Shown here: in pieces, positions 1 to 9,015 of the stretch
How positions within the stretch are numbered: the stretch's first letter is position 1
How the letters are laid out: each line of letters starts with the position of its first letter
NCBI RefSeq assembly: GCF_004766315.1
Contig: NZ_PVSN01000074.1
Location: 1 to 43,673, forward strand
DNA: 43,673 nt
Origin: Weissella confusa
GTDB taxonomy: Bacteria > Bacillota > Bacilli > Lactobacillales > Lactobacillaceae
Direction: 5' to 3'
Translations under genes and position numbers: made by a program
Notes under the pieces: model-generated
Databases searched by the model: none
The model's input: only the letters and a program-made list of their open reading frames with translations
Told to the model about the DNA's origin: nothing

Positions 1-539
1 ACGGTTCCAGTTAAAGCATCGGTCATGATAAGCGGATGGTAACCGACGTTCAAGTAGTGATAATTAAAACCAATTTTTTCTTGATGACCAAAGGTCTCAA
101 AGTAGGTTGAATCCAAATCTAGCACCAGTTCAGTATTGGCTGATCTTTCATCAATTAAAGAGACAATACGACGATTTAATTCTTGTAGCTCATCAATGTC
201 TTCGTTCGTGAGATGTGATAGAAATCTGGAAATAGTTGGTTGAGATGCCATGTTTTGCGCATAAACAAGTCGATGTTCGATATCTTGGGTCAAGTAATCT
301 GCAACGTCGTCGTTGCGATAACCTTCGATAACTTGAATGAGCATTTGCAATAACAATTCTACCTTAGCATAGCGTGGATTTTTGCGATTATCGTTGAATT
401 CAACGTTATTAAAGAGCCTGGAAATTACAGGCGAATTCAGAAAAATACTAAGCAGCACGTTGCCACCATCCGAGGTAATTGGTGCCCCATTGTCTGAAAC
501 TGCAACTAAATGGTTGCTAGGTAATACTTTTGGAGTCAT
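1..539 (-). CDS. IS1380-family transposase, N-terminal part
   Basis: This is the start of a DDE transposase that would catalyse cut-and-paste movement of its IS. Translating the minus strand from the ATG at 539 gives MTPKVLPSNHLVAVSDNGAP, then an uninterrupted frame to the window edge. Around residue 140 it has LDLDSTYFETFGHQEK followed by GYHPLIMTDALTG, the segment holding the first catalytic Asp of IS1380-type transposases and the typical GYHPL block. The rest, including the second Asp and the Glu, lies outside the window, so it cannot be said whether this copy is active. Family placement is from recognised motifs, not a search. Confidence 0.8.
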   Translation of the reverse strand, partial: MTPKVLPSNHLVAVSDNGAPITSDGGNVLLSIFLNSPVISRLFNNVEFNDNRKNPRYAKVELLLQMLIQVIEGYRNDDVADYLTQDIEHRLVYAQNMASQPTISRFLSHLTNEDIDELQELNRRIVSLIDERSANTELVLDLDSTYFETFGHQEKIGFNYHYLNVGYHPLIMTDALTGT

Positions 540-642
540 AATTTTAGACGCTCCAATTTTTGAGTATTTGGTTTGTTTTCCACTAACAAAATATCATAAA
601 AAAGAGCTCCTATGGTTTTCACCCAACGGGTGAAAGCGCAAA

Positions 643-686
643 ACCCGCTGAAACGGTATTAACTTGCTGTTTCAGCGGTTTTTTGT
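643..686 (+). terminator. Strong hairpin inside the IS end
   Basis: CCGCTGAAAC (645-654) pairs perfectly with GTTTCAGCGG (669-678), followed on the plus strand by TTTTTTG. It lies between the IS terminus and the transposase start. Hairpins here often shield a transposase from outside transcription (inference). A second small palindrome, TTTCACCCAACGGGTGAAA, lies just inside it at about 617-635. The rest of the gap from the IS end (709) to the metK terminator (807) is AT-rich and shows nothing recognisable. Confidence 0.6.
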
Positions 687-806
687 TTGTCTTGATGAAT
701 AATCCGGGTTTAAAATATCCCGTTATTTTCAATTAAGAGCACTCAGTCAGCCGTCCTTATTTTAAAATTACCCCTATTTTTTAATTAAGGATTCAAATAA
801 CAATTT

Positions 807-846
807 AAAAATGGTCGCTAAGCACATTCTGCCTAGCGACCATTTT
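807..846 (-). terminator. Rho-independent terminator of metK
   Basis: AAAATGGTCGCTA and TAGCGACCATTTT form a 13-bp stem with a 13-nt loop. On the minus strand the stem is followed by a short T-rich run. It lies 15 bp past the metK stop codon. Confidence 0.85.
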
Positions 847-860
847 CTTTATCTTATCTA

Positions 861-2054
861 TTACTTGTTAAAGTACGCCTTCAAAGCATCAACCTTATCC
901 AAACGCTCCCATGGCAAGTCCAATTCAGGACGACCGAAGTGACCGTATGCAGCAGTTGCTTCGTAACGAGGCTTGCGCAAATCCAAGTCCTCGATAATTC
1001 CGGCTGGACGCAACTCGAACAAGTCACGGATTGCGGCTACCAATTCGTCATCAGAAACCTTACCCGTACCGAACGTGTTCACGTTAACTGAAACTGGCTT
1101 TGCCACACCGATAGCGTAGGCAACTTGGATTTCAACCTTTTCGGCCAAACCAGCTGCAACGATGTTCTTGGCGATGTGACGTGTTGCGTAGGCAGCTGAA
1201 CGGTCAACCTTGGTTGCGTCCTTACCTGAGAAGGCACCACCACCGTGACGAGCGTATCCACCGTACGTATCAACGATAATCTTACGACCAGTCATACCGG
1301 CATCACCCTTAGGTCCTCCGATTACGAAGCGACCAGTTGGGTTGATGTAGTAACGCGTCTCGTCGTCAACCATGTCGGCTGGCAAAACTGGGCCGATGAT
1401 GTACTTACGAACATCGGCACGCAATTGCTCCAATGAGATTGACTCACGGTGTTGCGTTGACAAAACGACAGCGTCGATACGGATTGGCTTGTCGTTTTCA
1501 TCCAATTCAACCGTCACTTGTGCCTTGGCGTCAGGCAACAAGTATGACAACTCACCTGAACGGCGAACGTCAGCTTGCTTCTTAACCAACTTGTGAGACA
1601 AAACAACTGACAATGGCAAGTATTCGTCCGTTTCGTTCGTGGCGAAACCGAACATCAAACCTTGGTCACCGGCACCGATTTGGTCCAATGGATCAACGCC
1701 ACCATCTTCACGGTGCTCAATAGCTGAGTCAACACCTTGCGCAATGTCAGGTGATTGCTCGTCCAACGTTACCCCAACGTGGATATCGTCAGCCAAGAAA
1801 CCAGCTTCCTTGTCATCGTAACCGATGCGCTTCAATGTGTTACGAACAATTTCGTTAATGTTAACGTAGGCCGTCGTTGACATCTCACCGAAGACGTTAA
1901 CGTAACCAGTCGTTACTGACGTTTCAATGGCCGTACGTGCTTGTGGATCTTCAGCCAAAACGGCGTCCAAAATGGCATCTGAGATTTGGTCTGAAACCTT
2001 ATCTGGATGTCCTTCTGAAACTGATTCTGACGTGAACAAACGCTTTTCTGACAT
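861..2054 (-). CDS. metK: S-adenosylmethionine synthetase (methionine adenosyltransferase)
   Basis: MetK makes S-adenosylmethionine from methionine and ATP in the cytosol, supplying methyl groups and polyamine precursors. The 397-residue product is of normal length. It opens with the signature [19 protein letters not shown], has [10 protein letters not shown] around residue 115 (the conserved GAGDQG motif) and [19 protein letters not shown] around residue 260 (the P-loop-like GGGAFSGKD motif). An in-frame upstream extension to 2114 exists but lies inside the riboswitch terminator. The ATG at 2054 is preceded by AGGAGA at a suitable distance, so it is taken as the start. The gene stands alone between its own leader and terminator and is probably controlled by the SAM-I riboswitch in that leader. 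Confidence 0.97.
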   Translation of the reverse strand: MSEKRLFTSESVSEGHPDKVSDQISDAILDAVLAEDPQARTAIETSVTTGYVNVFGEMSTTAYVNINEIVRNTLKRIGYDDKEAGFLADDIHVGVTLDEQSPDIAQGVDSAIEHREDGGVDPLDQIGAGDQGLMFGFATNETDEYLPLSVVLSHKLVKKQADVRRSGELSYLLPDAKAQVTVELDENDKPIRIDAVVLSTQHRESISLEQLRADVRKYIIGPVLPADMVDDETRYYINPTGRFVIGGPKGDAGMTGRKIIVDTYGGYARHGGGAFSGKDATKVDRSAAYATRHIAKNIVAAGLAEKVEIQVAYAIGVAKPVSVNVNTFGTGKVSDDELVAAIRDLFELRPAGIIEDLDLRKPRYEATAAYGHFGRPELDLPWERLDKVDALKAYFNK

Positions 2055-2090
2055 ATAATCTAATCTCCTAAAATAAAAAAACTCTTGTGA

Positions 2091-2136
2091 AATTAAATAA
2101 CCCCGACATACCACTCGTAGGCGGCATGTCGGGGTT
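2091..2136 (-). terminator. Riboswitch-controlled terminator upstream of metK
   Basis: On the minus strand AACCCCGACAT pairs with ATGTCGGGGTT across a loop, followed by ATTTAATTT. The loop side contains CGCCTA, complementary to TAGGCG, the 3' strand of aptamer helix P1 plus two bases. An antiterminator can therefore form only when P1 is open. That is the expected OFF-switch logic: with SAM bound, P1 forms and the terminator folds. Confidence 0.85.
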
Positions 2137-2149
2137 CAGTCGATATGCG

Positions 2150-2237
2150 CCTATCTGCTAGAAAGTACCACATCGCCCGAAACGGGTAAGTTGGCGTCAG
2201 ATCAAAGGGTCTAGTCCCTCCCTGAACTCTCGATAGG
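2150..2237 (-). promoter_or_regulatory. SAM-I riboswitch (S-box) aptamer
   Basis: Read on the minus strand, the leader holds the S-box core: CCTATC-GAGAG, GGAGGGAC, tagACCCTTTGA, GCCAAC, and TAGCAGATAGG at the 3' side. CCTATC (2232-2237) pairs with GATAGG (2150-2155) as P1. TCAG and CTGA form part of P2, and the AGGGAC/ACCC blocks are in their usual positions. The P3 arm is short, with CCCG-TTT-CGGG as its tip. It senses S-adenosylmethionine and lowers metK transcription by termination (established for the family; inferred here). Confidence 0.88.
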
Positions 2238-2272
2238 AAAGTCGAATTTATTTACTTTTTAATACTTAAATT

Positions 2273-2301
2273 ACTATACGTGGTTTTGAACAATCACGCA
2301 A
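2273..2301 (-). promoter_or_regulatory. Promoter of metK leader
   Basis: On the minus strand TTGCGT (2296-2301) and TATAGT (2273-2278) are separated by exactly 17 nt. Transcription would start about 30 nt before the aptamer P1 helix. Box matches are good but not perfect. Confidence 0.65.
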
Positions 2302-2321
2302 GCTAAAAAGTTAACTTATTT

Positions 2322-3110
2322 TTAGTTGCCCATTGCGCTGACGTCGCTGTCAGTTACTGTCACGTTGCCAAGGGCTTGTCGAACAGCATCAAGATTGTGC
2401 GTCGCCAACCAATTATCAACATCGATTGAGAAGTCGTGCGCACTATCCCCATTACCCGCGCTATAACGGCCAGTAATTTGGCTCACACCGCCATCCCCGG
2501 CCAATGAATATTGCACGCCGATACCATTTACGCCAACGCCAAGGTGCAAGCTTCCTTTACCAGATCCAACACCACCAACTGTTCCAGCCGTAATGCCGTT
2601 TACATCAGTGGCCGGCTTGTTATATCCCGCCATAACCACCTGAGCAATAATCTCAGCACGGTCAGTACGACTTAGGTCCGTTGCGACAACCCCAGGCGTG
2701 CTTCCTGAAAAGTCTGACGCCTTGGTTGAACTTGCTGAGCTGGCGCTTGATGAACTTGCGCTACTACTTGAAGAAGAAACCGCGCTCGAAGCTTGGCTTG
2801 AAGACGCCTTTGACACTGACTTAGCTGAAGATGCAACCTTGGCTGGTTCATCGTTAGTCTTAGGATGCGTCAACTTGTACGTCAGGGCGCCAGCCACAAC
2901 GGCAACAACGACAGCCAACAACAAGAACAATGCTTGCTTGCCCTTGCCACTAGACTTCTTTGCAACAGCCTTCGGAGCTGACGCAACCGGTGCTTCTACC
3001 GGCGCCTCTTCAGGTTCAAAATTACGTGCAGCAGCTGCACGATATTCTTCACGGCGCGCAACGCGACCATGTTCTTGGCGGAATTTATCTTCCCATTCTT
3101 GACCAGTCAT
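2322..3110 (-). CDS. Single-pass membrane protein with Ser-rich linker, function unknown
   Basis: I do not recognise this 262-residue protein. The N-terminal 55 residues are charged and cytosolic-looking (MTGQEWEDKFRQEHGRVARR). A membrane segment lies around residues 59-80 (ALFLLLAVVVAVVAGALTYK). A Ser/Ala linker covers about 95-130 and a folded extracytoplasmic domain about 145-262. The layout (cytosolic basic stretch, one helix, low-complexity linker, outer domain) is that of an envelope-anchored protein. It starts at ATG 3110 after GCAGGAGG and lies 18 nt downstream of map, so the two are probably cotranscribed. Nothing in the outer domain suggests an enzyme. Confidence 0.8.
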   Translation of the reverse strand: MTGQEWEDKFRQEHGRVARREEYRAAAARNFEPEEAPVEAPVASAPKAVAKKSSGKGKQALFLLLAVVVAVVAGALTYKLTHPKTNDEPAKVASSAKSVSKASSSQASSAVSSSSSSASSSSASSASSTKASDFSGSTPGVVATDLSRTDRAEIIAQVVMAGYNKPATDVNGITAGTVGGVGSGKGSLHLGVGVNGIGVQYSLAGDGGVSQITGRYSAGNGDSAHDFSIDVDNWLATHNLDAVRQALGNVTVTDSDVSAMGN

Positions 3111-3128
3111 GGATTTCCCTCCTGCAAA

Positions 3129-3911
3129 TTATAGATACTTCGCATCGAATTCAGGGTCCTGACTCGTCAAAATCTTCGGACCCTCTTCGGTAATTGCAAT
3201 CACGTGCTCATATTGGGCTGACCATGAGCCATCCAACGTCGTCACCGTCCAACCGTCTTCTTCAGACGTTTCAACTTCCCACGTTCCCATGTTGACCATT
3301 GGCTCAATCGTAATGGTCATACCAGGCTTCAAACGCAGTCCGCGACCCGCAACACCATAGTGGAACACATTTGGATCTTCGTGCATCGTTGGTTGAATAC
3401 CGTGACCAACATAATCACGGACATTACCATAGCCGTTTTCATCTTTAACAAAGGCATTGATTGCAGCCCCGATGTCACCCAAACGGTTACCAACTTGCGC
3501 TTGTTCAATGCCGATGTACATTGCTTCTTTGGCAACATCCATCAAGTGTTGGGCTTCAGGTGAGACTTCACCAACGGCATATGTCCAAGCTGAATCTGAA
3601 TAATAACCATCCAATTCAACCACCGTATCAACGGTGACGATGTCGCCTTCCTTAAGGAAAAGTGCCTTACGTGGAAACGCGTGCGCAACCTCTTCATTCA
3701 CTGAAACCGTCGTGGCGTATTCATAGCCTTCAAAACCGATTTGCGCAGCACGTCCACCGTGACTCTCGATGTATTGGCGACTGAATTCTTCAATCTCCCA
3801 GGTCGAAATGCCTGGCTTAATAATGTCACGTAGTCCTTGGTGCATACCGGCAATGATGGCCCCAGACTTACGCATTCCCTCGATCTCACGAGGTGACTTA
3901 ATCGTAATCAT
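3129..3911 (-). CDS. map: Type I methionine aminopeptidase
   Basis: Removes the initiator methionine from new proteins in the cytosol using a two-metal centre. The 260-residue length fits the short type Ia form. The five metal ligands are visible: D95 and D106 (VDTVVELDGYYSDSAWT), H170 (YVGHGIQ), E203 (TIEPMV) and E235 (AQYEHVIAI). The substrate-contacting H77 lies in VAHAFP, where E. coli has HGIP. It starts at ATG 3911 after AGAGAG. It is the first gene of a probable two-gene unit with the membrane protein that follows after 18 nt. Here it stands apart from the ribosomal-protein operon where map often sits, common for map copies in lactic acid bacteria (from general knowledge). Confidence 0.95.
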   Translation of the reverse strand: MITIKSPREIEGMRKSGAIIAGMHQGLRDIIKPGISTWEIEEFSRQYIESHGGRAAQIGFEGYEYATTVSVNEEVAHAFPRKALFLKEGDIVTVDTVVELDGYYSDSAWTYAVGEVSPEAQHLMDVAKEAMYIGIEQAQVGNRLGDIGAAINAFVKDENGYGNVRDYVGHGIQPTMHEDPNVFHYGVAGRGLRLKPGMTITIEPMVNMGTWEVETSEEDGWTVTTLDGSWSAQYEHVIAITEEGPKILTSQDPEFDAKYL

Positions 3912-3962
3912 AATAATCTCTCTTCACTAATCTTCTATTTTTATTCTACACGTACCACTTAC

Positions 3963-3989
3963 AAAAAAGCCACGCAAACGCGTGGCTTT
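3963..3989 (-). terminator. Rho-independent terminator after the 92-residue gene
   Basis: On the minus strand AAAGCCACGC, loop GTTT, GCGTGGCTTT, then TTTTG. A tight 10-bp stem 10 bp after the stop codon. It also separates this gene from map downstream. Confidence 0.9.
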
Positions 3990-3998
3990 AAGAGTTTC

Positions 3999-4277
3999 TC
4001 AGTAAATAACCGTTGCCAGTTGTGACGTCAAAAATAGATCAACGTAAGCACGGTCCAACAACATCTTCGTATCATTCATTGACATGAATAGGAATTGCAA
4101 GTAACCACGTACCAATTCATCATCAGGCAAAGCTGACAACTTTGGCAAGCGCTCTGATAACTCTGGCGCTGACAAAATCATTTGCTCATTCGCACGCGCA
4201 ATACGTGGAATGCTCTTGCGAATCGTTTCTGCCATTGAAGCAACCATCGCATCATCAATTTGAAGTGTAATACCCAT
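3999..4277 (-). CDS. Small conserved-type cytosolic protein, function unknown
   Basis: A 92-residue protein I cannot assign. It is mostly helical by composition, with no signal peptide or membrane segment (MGITLQIDDAMVASMAETIR at the start). It starts at ATG 4277 after GTGAGGA with normal spacing, has its own terminator immediately after the stop, and stands between map and the divergent msrA. The clean RBS and terminator support a real gene. Confidence 0.75.
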   Translation of the reverse strand: MGITLQIDDAMVASMAETIRKSIPRIARANEQMILSAPELSERLPKLSALPDDELVRGYLQFLFMSMNDTKMLLDRAYVDLFLTSQLATVIY

Positions 4278-4418
4278 TTCTATGTCCTCACTTAACTTTT
4301 GTCAGTAGTTATTATAACCAAAAAAGTTGCAATAACGATTTTTCAAGGGAAAGTCTTGAAATATTGCTTTTGTTTTTGCACCAACTGAGTAGAATAAGAA
4401 CCAAACGGAGGGGATATT

Positions 4419-4943
4419 ATGGCAATTCAAACAGCAATTTTTGCAGGCGGATGTTTCTGGTGCATGGTCGAGCCATTCGAAACCATGGCTGGCATTCAAA
4501 AGGTACGCTCAGGTTACACTGGCGGTTTCGTCGCCAACCCAACCTATGCACAAGTCGCATCACATCAAACTGGTCACACAGAAGCAGTTAAAATTTGGTT
4601 CGATGATGATGTTGTTTCATATGGCGATTTGGTTGAGCTATATTGGCAGCTCGCCGATCCAACGGATGCCATGGGCCAATTTGCTGACCGCGGTGACAGT
4701 TACCGCCCAGTGATTTTCGTGGCGAACGACGAACAACGTCAGATTGCTGAAGCATCAAAGCGCGCCTTGAATGACTCCGGTCGCTTCGACGCACCAATCG
4801 TTACAAGCATTGAAGACGCCCAGCCGTTCTACGATGCTGAAGAAGAGCATCAACAATTTTATAAGAAGAATCCTTTGCGCGAGTACATGATGATGGTGCC
4901 ACGCAAAGCCTACCAAAAGAAATATTGGTCTGATAAGAAGTAA
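4419..4943 (+). CDS. msrA: Peptide methionine-S-sulfoxide reductase
   Basis: Repairs the S-diastereomer of oxidised methionine in proteins, using thioredoxin as reductant. The 174-residue product has the signature GGCFWC with catalytic C12, followed by GYTGG and [17 protein letters not shown], which carries the conserved H/E binding residues. The ATG at 4419 follows GGAGGGG at 6-7 nt, a strong RBS. C15 is also present in the GCFWC box; whether it serves as resolving Cys is not clear. The gene stands alone, divergent from the 92-residue gene, and ends in a strong terminator. Confidence 0.96.
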   Translation: MAIQTAIFAGGCFWCMVEPFETMAGIQKVRSGYTGGFVANPTYAQVASHQTGHTEAVKIWFDDDVVSYGDLVELYWQLADPTDAMGQFADRGDSYRPVIFVANDEQRQIAEASKRALNDSGRFDAPIVTSIEDAQPFYDAEEEHQQFYKKNPLREYMMMVPRKAYQKKYWSDKK

Positions 4944-4945
4944 TC

Positions 4946-4988
4946 AAAAGCCGGTCTCGTCTGCATTGACGAAACCGGCTTTATTTTT
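4946..4988 (+). terminator. Bidirectional terminator between msrA and the 5'-nucleotidase gene
   Basis: AAAGCCGGT-c-TCGTC pairs with GACGA-a-ACCGGCTTT, followed by ATTTTTAA on the plus strand and by a short T run on the minus strand. It can serve both convergent genes. Confidence 0.88.
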
Positions 4989-6537
4989 AATAAATCACAT
5001 GGAAATTAGTTGGTTGGGCAATCTTAATATCTGGGTGACTCATAATGTAATCACCAATCAAATCAGCCGTTTCTTGTTGCACTTCACGAACCACCTTATC
5101 TAGTGAGAAGGATGCAAAATTGCCCGCACCACCTGCACGGTAGTTATTCATTGCAACTTCGTATTCGCCAGCCAAATCAATTGGTTCCCCATCAACAAGC
5201 ACTTCAATCACGCGTTCACCTTCACGACGGCGCAAATCAAATGTGTAATCAATGCCACTCCAAACATCATAGTTATAGTGTTCAACCTTAGGCTCCAAAA
5301 ACGCCGGGTTAACGGTTGGTTGACCGTTATCATCCAAAACAAAGTAGCGTGCATTCACTTCAAGCGCATCCACAATATCTTGTCCCGTCAACTTTTCGAC
5401 AACTAGCGTATTTGGATAAATGTAATTCGTCATGATGTCACGCAACGTCACTTCATCAGCCAATCCCTTCACTTCGTTGTTAAACAACGCCGTATTAGCA
5501 ATCGTCGTTTGTGTGGCATCCATTTGAACTTGGTTAACCAAGGCAATGAATGGGTGACTGTGCAAACGCGCTTCGAAGTGATCCGTCACTTGCATGTTGT
5601 GACCAACGTGACCGACCGCCGTATCAAGCCAGTGGTTTGTCGCAACGTGAACCGGCTCAACAACTGCCTTCACCGCATCGTTCTCAGGAAACACCGCTGT
5701 CGCAATCAATTGCGCATCACGGTTGGTAATTTGACGCTCGTCGTTCAATGTGAATGTCATCAAACCAACTTGGTCAGCGCGATAGCCAGGTTGCGTTGTC
5801 GCAACATGATTGATAACCGCTGCCAGCGTACGATGTTGGTGACCAGTCACGACAGCATCAACACCTGGCACTTGTAGCAATTGGTACCCTTGGTTTTCAC
5901 CCGTCAAGCGTTCCAACGGTTCACCAGTCTCCAAATCTTCAGCAAAGCCACCGTGATAAGCCAATATCAACACATCCACTTGTGAACGCAATTCGTCAAC
6001 ATAACGCGTGGCTACTTCGACCGGGTCAGCAAATGTTAGCCCATGGATGTTAGCTGGCTGCTCCCAATTTGGCACGTACTTGGTAATCAAACCAACGACA
6101 CCAACCTTCACCCCACCACGTTCAATAATCGTGTATGGACGACCGATAAACGGCTCACCACTTGTTTCATCAAGCACATTAGCATTCAACAACAAATCGT
6201 TTTGTCCTAAAACGCGTTCAAGATAATCACGACCATAATTAAATTCGTGATTACCCAAAATGCGCACGTCGTAACCCATCGTTTCAGCCAAGTCATCATA
6301 CAAACTTACCGCTGATTGATCGACTTTCTCAATGTAATTCGTTAATGGTGACCCTTGAATAAAATCACCATTTTCAATTGTGATGATGACATCTTCTGGG
6401 GCAGCTTGTTCACGCAACGTTTCAATAACTGTCGCTGCGCGGGTCAAACCCAACCCATCATTTTGTAATGGTCGACGGAAATCATCAGCCCGAAAATAAC
6501 CGTGGACATCAGAAGTCGAAATAATAGAAACTTGCAT
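4987..6537 (-). CDS. Bifunctional metallophosphoesterase / 5'-nucleotidase, no signal peptide
   Basis: Calcineurin-like phosphoesterase of the UshA/YunD type, hydrolysing nucleotide 5'-monophosphates or cyclic phosphodiesters. The N-terminal metallophosphatase domain shows the metal ligands D10 and H12 (SDVHG), D58 (ENGDF), N96-H97 (GNHEFNYG), H195 (YHGG) and H233/H235 (TGHQHR). The C-terminal half (about 300-516) has the 5'-nucleotidase substrate-binding features such as NNYRAGGAGNF. There is no signal peptide or anchor, so it should act in the cytosol, unlike secreted UshA. ATG 6537 follows AAAGGAG. It is the last gene of the phosphonate-type ABC operon, 55 nt after phnE, suggesting that imported phospho-compounds are dephosphorylated inside (inference). 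Confidence 0.9.
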   Translation of the reverse strand: MQVSIISTSDVHGYFRADDFRRPLQNDGLGLTRAATVIETLREQAAPEDVIITIENGDFIQGSPLTNYIEKVDQSAVSLYDDLAETMGYDVRILGNHEFNYGRDYLERVLGQNDLLLNANVLDETSGEPFIGRPYTIIERGGVKVGVVGLITKYVPNWEQPANIHGLTFADPVEVATRYVDELRSQVDVLILAYHGGFAEDLETGEPLERLTGENQGYQLLQVPGVDAVVTGHQHRTLAAVINHVATTQPGYRADQVGLMTFTLNDERQITNRDAQLIATAVFPENDAVKAVVEPVHVATNHWLDTAVGHVGHNMQVTDHFEARLHSHPFIALVNQVQMDATQTTIANTALFNNEVKGLADEVTLRDIMTNYIYPNTLVVEKLTGQDIVDALEVNARYFVLDDNGQPTVNPAFLEPKVEHYNYDVWSGIDYTFDLRRREGERVIEVLVDGEPIDLAGEYEVAMNNYRAGGAGNFASFSLDKVVREVQQETADLIGDYIMSHPDIKIAQPTNFHVIY

Positions 6538-6556
6538 GTTTACTCCTTTAAACAGA

Positions 6557-6584
6557 GAAGGCCATCGAGTAATCGATGACCTTC
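6557..6584 (-). terminator. Hairpin between phnE and the nucleotidase gene
   Basis: On the minus strand GAAGG-t-CATCGA pairs with TCGATG-g-CCTTC, followed by TCTGTTT and then the nucleotidase RBS AAAGGAG. It looks like a weak or partial terminator that could lower expression of the last gene relative to the transporter. Confidence 0.55.
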
Positions 6585-6591
6585 TAACCTA

Positions 6592-7386
6592 TTAGACTAG
6601 GCGCTTACGCAATTGACCTGACAAGAAGTCAATTACCGTCACCATGATGATGATTCCTAGCAAAATGATACCAACCTTTGGCCATTGACGCGTTTGCAAG
6701 GCAAAAATCAATGGCGCACCGATACCACCGGCACCAACCATACCCAAGATAGCCGCTGAACGAACCGCGATTTCAAATCGGTATAGTGTGTAATTCATAA
6801 ATTCAGGCATAACTGCTGGCAACGTTGCCAACGTCAAACCATCAAGCGCTGATCCGCCAGCTGCCACGATGGCTTCGTTCGGTCCGCGGTCGATGTTTTC
6901 AACAGCTTCTGAGAACAACTTTCCCAACATACCAATTGAGTGAATCGAGACCCCCAATACACCAGCGTAGGCACCAGGACCAACCGCCTTGATGAACATG
7001 ATGGCCATCACGATTTCTGGGAACACACGGATAACCGTCAAAATCACCTTACCCAACGTTGAACGTGGCGTGAAGAATCCCTTCTTTGTGCGGGCTGCCA
7101 AGAAGGCAAATGGTACTGACAAAATAGCTGATATGAACGTTCCCAAGAAGGCAATGGCCAGCGTTTCAACCAACGCTGTGATCAAGTCTTCGCCATCCCC
7201 TGTATAAACGTAAGACCAATCTGGATGGAACAATCCGGTGAAAATAGCCTTCGTAATCAATAGTGCTTGTGGCTTAACTGATGACATTGGAATCCCAGAA
7301 AAAGCCCAGGCAAACAATGCCACAACCAACACTGTAATAATCCAAGGACGATAACGGCGCCAAGGACTTTGCTTAACTACTTGCAT
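6592..7386 (-). CDS. phnE: Phosphonate-type ABC transporter permease (second copy)
   Basis: Inner-membrane permease of a PhnDCE importer, 264 residues, with about six hydrophobic segments. The cytosolic coupling (EAA-type) loop is visible around residues 160-180 as EAVENIDRGPNEAIVAAGGS, typical of PhnE. It pairs with the other PhnE to form a heterodimeric channel driven by PhnC. Its start codon overlaps the stop of the upstream phnE by one base (TAATG), implying translational coupling. The natural substrate (phosphonate, phosphite or a phosphate ester) cannot be read from the sequence. Confidence 0.92.
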   Translation of the reverse strand: MQVVKQSPWRRYRPWIITVLVVALFAWAFSGIPMSSVKPQALLITKAIFTGLFHPDWSYVYTGDGEDLITALVETLAIAFLGTFISAILSVPFAFLAARTKKGFFTPRSTLGKVILTVIRVFPEIVMAIMFIKAVGPGAYAGVLGVSIHSIGMLGKLFSEAVENIDRGPNEAIVAAGGSALDGLTLATLPAVMPEFMNYTLYRFEIAVRSAAILGMVGAGGIGAPLIFALQTRQWPKVGIILLGIIIMVTVIDFLSGQLRKRLV

Positions 7387-8168
7387 TATGCCAACGCCTC
7401 CCGCAATCGATTTGAAATGCCGTCAACAATCACCACGACAACCAAGATGGCCAAGATAACCACGGCCGTGCGATCGTATCGGAACATTGAAAGTGTCTGA
7501 CTCAAGAACAATCCAACACCACCAGCTCCCAAATATCCAAGCACCGTTGAGGCACGGACATTGATTTCCAATGTGTATAGGAAGTAACTCAAGAATTGGT
7601 TGAACACTTGTGGAATAACCGCAAACACAATCGTTTGCAAGCTGTTCGCACCGGCAGCCGTCAACGCTTCAATTGGTCCTTCATCGATTGTTTCAATTGC
7701 TTCATAGAACAACTTCGAAATCATACCAAAACTGAAAATCGTCAAAGCGCCGACACCGGCCATCGGACCGATACCAACGATCGCAACGAACAACGCTGCC
7801 AACAACAAGTCAGGCAAGGCACGCACCAAGTTCAAGAAGAAACGAACAATACCACGGACAATCGTGTTCTTCATCAAATTACGGGCTGCCAACAAACTGA
7901 ACGGCACCGCAATAATCGTTCCCAACAAAGTTCCGACCAAAGCCATTTGAATGGTCTGTAGGATTGGTGTAATCACCGCCGTGACATATGACCAATCCGG
8001 ATTCATCATCTTAATCAAGATATCCATGAATTGTTCCCAACTGAAGTCAGTTGAAACACCCGTCATGCGTCCTGATCCAAACAAAATTAATACAACTAGA
8101 AGCGTTGCCAGTAGACCCTTGACGTGCCATTTTTCGCTGAAACGCTGTTCAGGTAAACTTACATTCAT
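7386..8168 (-). CDS. phnE: Phosphonate-type ABC transporter permease (first copy)
   Basis: Permease of 260 residues, homologous in layout to the next gene: a hydrophobic segment around residues 18-35, several further membrane segments, and a coupling loop EAIETIDEGPIEALTAAGAN. Tandem phnE genes that form a heterodimer are usual in Firmicutes phn operons. The start at 8168 is only 3 nt after the phnC stop codon, and its own stop overlaps the next phnE. No C-P lyase genes are nearby. Confidence 0.92.
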   Translation of the reverse strand: MNVSLPEQRFSEKWHVKGLLATLLVVLILFGSGRMTGVSTDFSWEQFMDILIKMMNPDWSYVTAVITPILQTIQMALVGTLLGTIIAVPFSLLAARNLMKNTIVRGIVRFFLNLVRALPDLLLAALFVAIVGIGPMAGVGALTIFSFGMISKLFYEAIETIDEGPIEALTAAGANSLQTIVFAVIPQVFNQFLSYFLYTLEINVRASTVLGYLGAGGVGLFLSQTLSMFRYDRTAVVILAILVVVVIVDGISNRLREALA

Positions 8169-8171
8169 CGT

Positions 8172-8939
8172 CTATTCTCCATCTGTTGCTTCAGCGTAAA
8201 TACCGTCAAAGTCATTCTTGTTAACTTCTGCGATCGGCTTGTCATAAACAAGTTGACCAGCACGCAAACCAATGATGCGCGTTGCGTATTCCATTGCAAG
8301 TGGCACACTGTGCAAGTTAACAACCACTGTCATGCCCATTTCCGTGTTCAAACGCTTCAAGTCATCCATAACCATCTTGGTTGTTTTTGGATCAAGTGAT
8401 GCGATTGGTTCGTCGGCCAAGACAACCGTTGGTGATTGCATCATGGCACGTGCAATGGCAACACGTTGTTGTTGTCCACCTGACAACTCGTCCGCACGCG
8501 TGTAGTACTTGTCGAGCATGTTAACCTTATCCAAGTTCTCGGCTGCTTTCGCCTTATCTTCCTTAGAGAATAGACCAAACGTACTCTTGAACGTTGAGTA
8601 GTAACCCACGCGTCCGGCCAATACGTTACGCGCAACTGATGCACGCTTTACCAAGTTAAAGTTTTGGAAAATCATGGCGATGTTACGACGCAATTCGCGA
8701 AGCTTACGTCCCTTCGCAACCGTGATATCTTCACCATCAATCAAGATTTCACCTGACGTCACATCGTGTAGTCGGTTGATAGCACGCAACAACGTACTCT
8801 TACCGGCTCCTGAAAGACCAACAATCACAACGAACTCACCTGAAGCGATGTCCAAGTTAATGTTATCCAAACCAACCGTCCCGTTCGGATAAATCTTTGA
8901 AACGTTGTTAACTTTAATCGTGCCTTTTTTGGCTGTCAT
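8172..8939 (-). CDS. phnC: Phosphonate-type ABC transporter ATP-binding protein
   Basis: ATPase of the PhnDCE importer, 255 residues. Walker [10 protein letters not shown] (41-49), Q-loop FQNFNLV (91-97), ABC signature LSGGQQQR (152-159), Walker B VVLADEP and switch H210 are all present, so it should be active. An in-frame extension to 9038 exists, but ATG 8939 has GGAGAG just upstream and matches the usual PhnC N-terminus, so it is preferred. It follows the broken phnD after about 140 nt containing a hairpin, and is followed almost without gap by the two phnE genes. Confidence 0.94.
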   Translation of the reverse strand: MTAKKGTIKVNNVSKIYPNGTVGLDNINLDIASGEFVVIVGLSGAGKSTLLRAINRLHDVTSGEILIDGEDITVAKGRKLRELRRNIAMIFQNFNLVKRASVARNVLAGRVGYYSTFKSTFGLFSKEDKAKAAENLDKVNMLDKYYTRADELSGGQQQRVAIARAMMQSPTVVLADEPIASLDPKTTKMVMDDLKRLNTEMGMTVVVNLHSVPLAMEYATRIIGLRAGQLVYDKPIAEVNKNDFDGIYAEATDGE

Positions 8940-9015
8940 AATAACTCTCCACTCTTGTTTAACCTTGTTAACCAAATCCAGCGAAATCTGCTGAACCGTT
9001 TTACATGATATGTAC

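Larger units (their letters stand above)
1..708 (-). mobile_element. IS1380-type insertion sequence, right-hand part (runs off the window start)
   Basis: The element contains the first 179 codons of a DDE transposase on the minus strand and about 170 bp of non-coding end. Its outer boundary is placed at about 708 because the sequence there, read inward, is CCCGGATTATTCAT, and the same 14 bases start the IS at 43548. Family assignment rests on the transposase; the exact terminal base and the target duplication cannot be fixed because the other end lies outside the window. Confidence 0.75.

Noticed and set aside
2055-2114. Longer metK start at 2114
   Set aside because: The extra 20 codons lie in the riboswitch terminator, and the ATG at 2054 has the Shine-Dalgarno sequence and matches the family N-terminus.
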